A DNA stretch of 39,924 nucleotides from Pseudoxanthomonas suwonensis J47 (lineage in GTDB: Bacteria; Pseudomonadota; Gammaproteobacteria; Xanthomonadales; Xanthomonadaceae): contig NZ_KI911332.1 in NCBI RefSeq assembly GCF_000513955.1, positions 1,455 to 41,378 of the forward strand, written 5' to 3'. Of the stretch, positions 32,786-39,924 are shown piece after piece; within the stretch, counting starts at the first letter, position 1, and each line of letters opens with the position of its first letter. The notes under the pieces are model-generated. The model had not been told where the DNA came from, did not search any database, and was given only the letters and a program-made list of their open reading frames with translations. A program made the position numbers and the translations under genes.

Positions 32786-33016
32786 TCAGCCTCCGGCCTG
32801 ATGCCGTACCACGGCCCGGAAACCCTGCACCATCCGGCCGGTGAAGAACAGCACGACGCCGCCGAGGAATCCGGCGCGCACGCACCACGACAGCCACATG
32901 CGGAGCGGCTCCGCGGGCGCGATCGCCCACAGTGCCCCGGCGCAGGCCAGCGCGAGCAGGAGCATCGCCACGCCGGCCTTGAGGTGGATGTTGGGCAACT
33001 TGAAGCTCAGGCGCAT
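32786..33016 (-). CDS. Small two-helix membrane protein of unknown function
   Basis: A 76-residue protein with two hydrophobic stretches (GVAMLLLALACAGALWAIAP, and VRAGFLGGVVLFFTGRMVQG). It has a basic N-terminus (MRLSFKLPNIHLKAG) that suggests the usual membrane orientation. I do not recognise it. GAAGGAGACTG lies just before ATG 33016, the same 11 bases as before the next gene, which supports real translation. It is 68 bases upstream of the DUF6404-like gene on the same strand. Confidence 0.65.
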   Translation of the reverse strand: MRLSFKLPNIHLKAGVAMLLLALACAGALWAIAPAEPLRMWLSWCVRAGFLGGVVLFFTGRMVQGFRAVVRHQAGG

Positions 33017-33078
33017 TCCAGTCTCCTTCGGCTTTACCGGCTTTCCGGCGCGCCTGGTGCGGCACGCCGGACTGGAGC

Positions 33079-33100
33079 AGTGGGGCGAGCCCCACTCTAC
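33079..33100. repeat. GTAG-type hairpin just after hutU
   Basis: On the minus strand GTAG (33100-33097) is followed by AGTGGGGC (33096-33089), TC, and GCCCCACT (33086-33079), a perfect 8-bp stem. It begins 4 bases after the hutU stop and has no T-run. The form matches GTAG-headed REP-like elements of Xanthomonadaceae; it may protect or end the hutU transcript. Confidence 0.6.
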
Positions 33101-33104
33101 GGGG

Positions 33105-34775
<1,671 letters not shown>

Positions 34776-34905
34776 GCCGGGGGCCTCGGATTTCGAAACC
34801 GGCATTATCGCAGGTGGTGCGGGCGCGGCTGCCCTCGCCGGTCACGCGCGCGATGCTGCGCCGCGGCGTGCAAACCCGCGCCGTGCGTGCCGCGGACGCC
34901 GGAAC

Positions 34906-35349
34906 TCAGCGCGGGGGCTTCGGCGGATCCGTCGCCTGCGTCGCCTGGGCGCGCTGGCGCTCAAGCTCCTCGCGTTCGCGCTCGTAGGCCTGGCGGCGCA
35001 TCTCGTAATCCTGGCGCAGGCGCTCGGACTCGGCCGGAGTGGCCGCTGCGGCGCGCTGCCGCTCGGTGCGGGCGCGGTCGGCTTCCAGGCGCCGGCGGTT
35101 GGCGTCGATGGCCACGCCGATACGGTCCTGTTCGCCGCGGCGCACCGCATCCTGCTGTTGCCGGCGGGCGTCTTCGGTGGCCTGCTGCTGGCGCTGGTAC
35201 GAGGTGTCGGTCGAGGGCCTGGGCTGCGGCGGAGTGCCGTAGCGGTTCGGCTGCACCGACTGCGCCAGCGCCGGGATGGCCGCCAGCGCGATAAGCAGGG
35301 CCGGCACGCCGGCCCGGGCGATCCACGAACGTCGGAAACAGGTAGCCAT
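34906..35349 (-). CDS. Secreted coiled-coil protein of unknown function
   Basis: A 147-residue protein with a Sec signal (VPALLIALAAIPALAQS, cleavage near residue 30). The mature part is low in complexity: a Pro/Gln segment (QPNRYGTPPQPRPSTDTSYQ), then a long Arg/Glu/Gln-rich helix (about 55-140: RQQQDAVRRGEQDRIGVAID, YEMRRQAYEREREELERQRA) that should form a coiled coil, and a Pro tail. I do not recognise a family. It is probably periplasmic. It lies between hutU and another secreted protein, all on the minus strand. Confidence 0.7.
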   Translation of the reverse strand: MATCFRRSWIARAGVPALLIALAAIPALAQSVQPNRYGTPPQPRPSTDTSYQRQQQATEDARRQQQDAVRRGEQDRIGVAIDANRRRLEADRARTERQRAAAATPAESERLRQDYEMRRQAYEREREELERQRAQATQATDPPKPPR

Positions 35350-35412
35350 GCGGCCATGGTGCCACGCGCCGGCGCGGCTGCACGTGCGCCGGCCGCGGGC
35401 TTCAGCACCGCG

Positions 35413-35934
35413 TCAGCCCGGTGGACAGTCCGTGACCCGTCCGGCGTGGAAGGCCTGCACCTGCGCCTCGTCCGCCGGCTGCGCCTCCTGGCCGTCGTCG
35501 AACACGATGCGCCACACGCCGTCGTCGCCACGCTGCCAGATCGAATTGAAGCGGCCGATGGCGTAGGCGCCGGTCGCAGGATCCTGGTAGAGCGAGGGAC
35601 CGCTGGAGGAGACCACCGTGCCGTCGCCGCCAGGGTGCACCCGGTCCGGATACCACCACAGCTTCGCGGCGGTGCCGTCGATCAGGCCCGTCCAGGCCCT
35701 GAGGATCTCGTCGCGGCCGCGCTGCGGCCGTGCCCGGGTGACGCCGAACACGGCCTGCGGATGCAGGTGTCCGGCGAACGCGGCGCCGTCGTTGTCGGCA
35801 ACCGACTGCGCGAACGACAGCTCGCGCGCCCACACCTCGCAGCGCGCCTGTTCGAACGCCGTCGTCGCGGGCGCGGCAAGGGCCGGCGCCGCGGCAAGCG
35901 CCAGCATCGACACGGATGCGCGCCAGCGCTGCAT
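35413..35934 (-). CDS. Secreted SnoaL/DUF4440-like (NTF2 fold) protein
   Basis: A 173-residue protein with a signal peptide (MLALAAAPALAAPA). The mature part looks like the NTF2/SnoaL fold: ELSFAQSVADNDGAAFAGHL followed by AVFGVTRARPQRGRDEILRA, WTGLIDGTAAKLWWYPDRVH, and the strand pair YAIGRFNSIWQRGDDGVWRI. Such domains bind small ligands or act as simple enzymes, and no substrate can be named. The start ATG 35934 is 6 bases after the stop of the upstream gene, so the two are probably translated from one transcript. Confidence 0.75.
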   Translation of the reverse strand: MQRWRASVSMLALAAAPALAAPATTAFEQARCEVWARELSFAQSVADNDGAAFAGHLHPQAVFGVTRARPQRGRDEILRAWTGLIDGTAAKLWWYPDRVHPGGDGTVVSSSGPSLYQDPATGAYAIGRFNSIWQRGDDGVWRIVFDDGQEAQPADEAQVQAFHAGRVTDCPPG

Positions 35935-35940
35935 GGGGAG

Positions 35941-36306
35941 TCAGCGCTCGGGAATGAAGACCTGGCCGCCGCCGATCGTGCACGCGCCCTTGCCGCTCTC
36001 CTCGCGTCTGGTGCGGGTGCCGGTGTACTTGAGGCAATTGTCCTTCCGCGACATGTCCGGCTCGCTCACCTGGTAGAACGCCGAGAGCTTCAGCGCCGGG
36101 CGGGCGTCCGGCTCGGGATCGGCCAGGCGGCTGCGGCGGGCGCGCTGCGGCGTTTCGGGAGCGGCGGCCTCATCGGTGGCGGCGTTCACCGCGGGCAGCG
36201 GCGCGGAGGCCTGCTTCTGGTCGGCGATCGCGGCATGCGCCGGCGCGGACAGCGCCAGCGCCAGGCCAAGACTGAGGGACAGCGTGCTGGCCATCTTCAT
36301 CTTCAT
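35941..36306 (-). CDS. Small secreted protein with a C-terminal Cys pair
   Basis: A 121-residue protein with a signal peptide (MASTLSLSLGLALALSAPAHA). After an Ala/Pro/Glu-rich middle comes a short conserved-looking end, SEPDMSRKDNCLKYTGTRTR then GKGACTIGGGQVFIPE, with two cysteines. I recall similar endings (NCL..TGTRI) in small exported proteins of Xanthomonadaceae, but no function is known to me. ATG 36300 is an equally likely start, with AGGA 9 bases before it. It is first in a probable operon with the SnoaL-like gene and diverges from the phosphodiesterase gene, so 36307-36441 should hold both promoters. Confidence 0.7.
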   Translation of the reverse strand: MKMKMASTLSLSLGLALALSAPAHAAIADQKQASAPLPAVNAATDEAAAPETPQRARRSRLADPEPDARPALKLSAFYQVSEPDMSRKDNCLKYTGTRTRREESGKGACTIGGGQVFIPER

Positions 36307-36441
36307 CGGTCCTGCTGGCGGCGGTTGGCCGAGCATGGGCAGACCGGGAGGCTGCCGTCAAGCGCGCGCCAATGAGATCCGCGCATGCGGGCACGCGCCG
36401 GTTCTGCCAAGCTTTACGGGTCTTCCCTCCCCCGCCGCGCA

Positions 36442-37692
36442 ATGTCCTTCCGCCGTATCGTCGCCCTGTTCCTGCTGTTGTCGCTGTCCGCCTGTGCGGC
36501 CTCGCCCCGTCCCGAAACCCCATCTCCTTCCGCCACCGGCGCGCCGGTACCGCTGCTGCTGGTATCGGTCGACGGGCTGCGTGCCGACGCTCTCGGCCGC
36601 GGCGACACGCCGACCCTGGACAGCCTCGCCGCCGGCGGCGTGCGCGCGCAGTGGATGCGCCCCTCGTTCCCGGTGCTGACCTTCCCCAACCACTACACGC
36701 TGGCCACGGGCATGCGCCCGGACCACCACGGCATCGTCCACAACTCGATGAACGACCCGGAGCTGGGCCGTTTCGTCGTCGGCGACGCCGACGAGGCGGC
36801 CGTGCCGGGCTGGTGGCAGGCCGAACCGCTGTGGACCACCGCCGAGCGCGCCGGCCTCGTCACCGGCGTGTGGGCCTGGCCGGGCGCTTCGGCGCCGCGT
36901 GACGGCGTGATGCCGCGCCACAACCAGATCTTCGTCAACGAGATCCCGCTCGCCGATCGCGTCGAGGCGGTGGCCGGCTGGCTCACCGCGCCCGGCGCCG
37001 GGCGCGCCCGCTTCGTGGCGGTGTACTTCGAACAGGTCGACCAGGCCGCCCACGACCACGGGCCGTCGTCGGAGCAGGCCCGGGCGGCGATACGTGCGGT
37101 CGACGCGGCCATCGGCGAGCTGCTGGCGAAGGTGCAGGCCGCAGGCCTCGCGCTCGACGTCGTGGTGGTCTCCGACCATGGCATGGCGCTGGTGCCGCCG
37201 AGCCACTTCATCGCGGTGGAGGACATGGCCTCGATCGAGGAAGCCCGGGTGGTGAGCATCGGCCAGGTGATCGGACTGGCGCCGAATCCGGGCTTCGAGG
37301 CCGCGGTCGAGGCGCGCCTGCTCGGACGCCACGACCACTACCAGTGCTGGCGCAAGAGCGAGCTGCCGGAACGCCTGCACTACGGCACCCACCCGCGCAT
37401 CCCGCCACTGGTCTGCCAGATGGACGAAAGCTGGAACGCGCTGCCGCGGGCGATGCTGGAGCGCCGCGCCGCCGCCGGGCCGCACGACCGCGGCGCGCAC
37501 GGCTACGATCCGGACCTGCCGTCGATGCGCGCGGTGTTCGTGGCGCATGGCCCCTCGTTCCGCGAAGGCGCGCAACTGCCGCCGTTCGACAACGTCGACG
37601 TGTACCCGCTGCTCTCCTCGCTGCTGGGCCTGCCGGCGCGTCAGGTGGACGGCGACCCGGCCACGCTGCGACCGGCACTGCGCGCTCCCTGA
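36442..37692 (+). CDS. Nucleotide pyrophosphatase/phosphodiesterase lipoprotein (NPP)
   Basis: A 416-residue alkaline-phosphatase-superfamily enzyme with a lipoprotein signal (IVALFLLLSLSAC, Cys18). The metal and active-site residues fit the NPP structure known from Xanthomonas axonopodis: Asp44 (VSVDGLRAD), nucleophile Thr80 (PVLTFPNHYTL), Asn101 (GIVHNSM), an Asp-x3-His pair in EQVDQAAHDHGP, Asp-His in VVSDHGMA, and a late His in GAHGYDP. The spacing Asp-Thr-Asn (36 and 21 residues) matches the residue numbers I remember for that enzyme. It should cleave phosphodiesters such as nucleotides outside the cytoplasm; the natural substrate is unknown. The frame is open a little upstream, but ATG 36442 begins the signal peptide. 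Confidence 0.92.
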   Translation: MSFRRIVALFLLLSLSACAASPRPETPSPSATGAPVPLLLVSVDGLRADALGRGDTPTLDSLAAGGVRAQWMRPSFPVLTFPNHYTLATGMRPDHHGIVHNSMNDPELGRFVVGDADEAAVPGWWQAEPLWTTAERAGLVTGVWAWPGASAPRDGVMPRHNQIFVNEIPLADRVEAVAGWLTAPGAGRARFVAVYFEQVDQAAHDHGPSSEQARAAIRAVDAAIGELLAKVQAAGLALDVVVVSDHGMALVPPSHFIAVEDMASIEEARVVSIGQVIGLAPNPGFEAAVEARLLGRHDHYQCWRKSELPERLHYGTHPRIPPLVCQMDESWNALPRAMLERRAAAGPHDRGAHGYDPDLPSMRAVFVAHGPSFREGAQLPPFDNVDVYPLLSSLLGLPARQVDGDPATLRPALRAP

Positions 37693-37754
37693 ACCCCCGC
37701 GGGGCTCCGGGCAGTCATGTCCGGAAACGGCGAGTCCGGGGGCATCGGCGGTGC

Positions 37755-37760
37755 TAGCCT
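37755..37760 (+). promoter_or_regulatory. -10-like TAGCCT exactly 6 nt before the alkA start codon
   Basis: TAGCCT, then GCGTCC, then ATG 37767. It fits only the TAnnnT core, but the spacing equals that of the other three cases. No Shine-Dalgarno sequence is present. Confidence 0.35.
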
Positions 37761-37766
37761 GCGTCC

Positions 37767-39295
37767 ATGTCCTCCCCCGCCCCCAACACCAGCCGCCTGC
37801 CCGATCCGCAGATCTGCGAACGGGCGCGGCTGAGCCGCGATCCGCGCTTCGACGGCCTGTTCTTCACCGCCGTGCGCAGCACCGGCATCTATTGCCGGCC
37901 GGTGTGCCCGGCGCCGGCGCCGAAGCGCGCGAACGTGGATTACTACCCCAGCGCGGCGGCCGCCGAGGCGGCGGGCTTCCGCCCGTGCCTGCGCTGCCGC
38001 CCGGAACTGTCGCCCGGTGACGGCGCCTGGCGGCGCGGCGACGAGGCGGTGGCGCGGGCGCTGAAACTGATCGACCAGGGGTTCCTGGCCGAGCGCCCGC
38101 TGGCCGAGCTGGCCGCCCGCGTGCACCTGGGCGAACGCCAGCTGCGCCGCCTGTTCGTGCAGCGTCTGGGCGCGGCCCCGGCTGGCGTGCACGGCACCCG
38201 CCGCCTGCTGTTCGCCAAGCAGCTGCTCACCGAGACCTCGCTGCCGATCACCGAGGTGGCGCTGGCCGCCGGCTTCGGCAGCCTGCGCCGCTTCAACGCC
38301 GCCTTCCAGGAGGCGTACCGGATGGCGCCGCGCGACCTGCGCAGGCATGCCGCCGATGACGCGCCGGCCGCCGACCCTGCGCAGCCGCTGGTGCTGCGGC
38401 TCGCATACCGGCCGCCGTACGACTTCGCCGCGATGCTCGATTTCCTGCGCACGCGCGCCCTGCCCGGCATCGAGCAGGTCGACGCGCGCAGCTATGCGCG
38501 CACGTTCGGCACCGCGGAAGCGCCGGGCTGGCTCCGGGTCAGTGCCTGGCCCGCCGGCCGCGACGGCCGCACCCATGCGCTGAAGCTGGAACTGCAGGGC
38601 GCGGCGCCGGCGCAGCTGGCGGCGATCGTCGGCCGGGTGCGGCGCATGTTCGACCTGGATGCCGATCCGGATGCGATCGCCGCGGTGCTGTCCGCCGACC
38701 CGCGCCTGCGCCCGCTGCTGCGCAAGCGGCCGGGCCTGCGCCTGCCCGGCGGCTGGGACGGCTTCGAGGTCGCAGTGCGCGCGGTGGCCGGGCAGCAGGT
38801 CAGCGTCGCAGCGGCGCGCACGCTGTGCGCGCGCATCGCGCAGCGCCATGGCCACGCGCTGGCGGCGCCGCTGGCGCCGGGCCTGACCCATCTGTTCCCG
38901 ACGCCCGGGGCGCTGCTCGAGGGCGATCTCGAAGGCGCCGGGCTGACGCCGACCCGTGTGCTCACGATGCGCGGCATCGCCCGCGCCCTGCTCGACGGGC
39001 GCGTCGGCTTCGCGCCGGAACAGACGCTGGAGCAGTTCGTCAACAGCTGGAGCGCGCTGCCGGGCATCGGCCCGTGGACGGCGCAATACCTGGCACTGCG
39101 CGCGCTCGGCCATCCGGATGCGTTTCCGGCCGGCGACCTGGTGCTGCGCAAGACCGTTCCGGCCGACGGCAGCCGCATGGCGACGCGCGAACTGGAAGCA
39201 CGCGCCGAGGCCTGGCGGCCCTGGCGTGGCTACGCAGTCATCCACCTGTGGCGCGACGTCGCGGCGTCGCCGCCCGCTTCCGCGGAGGACACCGA

Positions 39296-39299
<4 letters not shown>
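37767..39299 (+). CDS. alkA: Ada-N/AraC-HTH/AlkA fusion: alkylation sensor and DNA glycosylase
   Basis: A 510-residue fusion. Residues about 10-85 are the Ada metal-binding domain with C43, C47, C74 and C77 ([23 protein letters not shown]); Cys43 matches E. coli Ada Cys38, which takes methyl groups from phosphotriesters. Residues about 90-195 are an AraC-type HTH ([40 protein letters not shown]). The rest is AlkA: an N-terminal domain, then the HhH-GPD fold ([20 protein letters not shown]) with the catalytic Asp in PAGDLVLRK. It should remove alkylated purines such as 3-methyladenine and may regulate its own operon once methylated. The stop overlaps ogt by four bases. Confidence 0.95.
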
Positions 39300-39847
<548 letters not shown>

Positions 39848-39861
39848 CAAGATGCATGAAG

Positions 39862-39908
39862 CCCCCTCTCCCCTCGGGAGAGGGGTTGGGGAGAGGGTCG
39901 GTGTGCCA
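39862..39908. repeat. GA/CT-rich palindromic repeat, copy 2
   Basis: CCCCTCTCCC (39863-39872) and GGGAGAGGGG (39876-39885) form the same 10-bp stem as copy 1 at 17287-17309, with a different 3-base loop. The next 21 bases (39888-39908) are the exact reverse complement of 17342-17362. It follows the ogt stop by 14 bases and may continue past the window. Confidence 0.65.
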
Positions 39909-39924
39909 ACGCGGTCGGAAGCCT

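Noticed and set aside
37694-37705. CCCCGCGGGG palindrome after the phosphodiesterase gene as a terminator.
   Set aside because: It has no loop and no T-run, so it would not fold into a normal terminator hairpin.

Overview
The window is GC-rich DNA with densely packed genes on both strands. The best guess is a member of the Xanthomonadaceae/Lysobacteraceae (Lysobacter, Luteimonas, Pseudoxanthomonas or a relative). Three things support this. The type II secretion genes run in the order E-F-G-H-I-J-K-L-M-N-D, as in the xps cluster of Xanthomonas. The nucleotide pyrophosphatase/phosphodiesterase lipoprotein has active-site spacing matching the Xanthomonas enzyme as I remember it. Several intergenic palindromes begin with GTAG, as in the repeats described in Stenotrophomonas. 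The assignment comes from gene content and order, not from a database search.

Layout. 1-3349 (minus): the N-terminal 1,100 or so residues of an RHS/YD-repeat protein that runs off the left edge. 3559-14140 (minus): a complete, tightly overlapping type II secretion operon of eleven genes, from the gspE ATPase to the gspD secretin. 14413-19038: a small acidic protein, a GFA-domain protein, a DUF885 lipoprotein, an intergenic block with a good terminator and two kinds of repeat, and a beta-lactamase-fold serine hydrolase. 19194-22236 (plus): VOC protein, DUF72 protein, DUF2238 membrane protein and an EamA transporter. 22262-28277 (minus): a GAF-GGDEF protein that looks short at its N-terminus, a universal stress protein, an RluF-type pseudouridine synthase, a DeaD-type RNA helicase, a ClpP-fold lipoprotein and a MAPEG protein. 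28386-31419 (plus): FUSC transporter, DUF1428 protein and a second GFA protein. 31451-36306 (minus): VOC protein, a frameshifted membrane-protein gene, a DUF6404 protein, a small membrane protein, urocanate hydratase standing alone, and three small secreted proteins. 36442-39847 (plus): the pyrophosphatase/phosphodiesterase, and a two-gene alkylation-repair operon (Ada-N/HTH/AlkA fusion plus Ogt).

How the genes work together. The secretion operon is the only large machine here. Its genes overlap by a few bases or nearly touch, so one transcript is likely, and the prepilin peptidase it needs is not in the window. The alkylation genes form a second clear unit, in which an Ada-like sensor is fused to the glycosylase and the methyltransferase is a separate overlapping gene. 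The rest is mostly single genes or short runs of housekeeping, envelope or stress functions.

The points most worth checking are these: a 14-bp tandem duplication that breaks a membrane-protein gene and whose removal restores the frame exactly; four genes with a -10-like hexamer exactly 6 nt before the ATG, suggesting leaderless transcripts; a signal-peptide-like RHS protein next to the secretion operon, with an AT-richer start; and two families of dispersed palindromic repeats. I did not find a CRISPR array, tRNA, rRNA, insertion sequence or prophage, and I see no clear multi-gene system that is wholly new.
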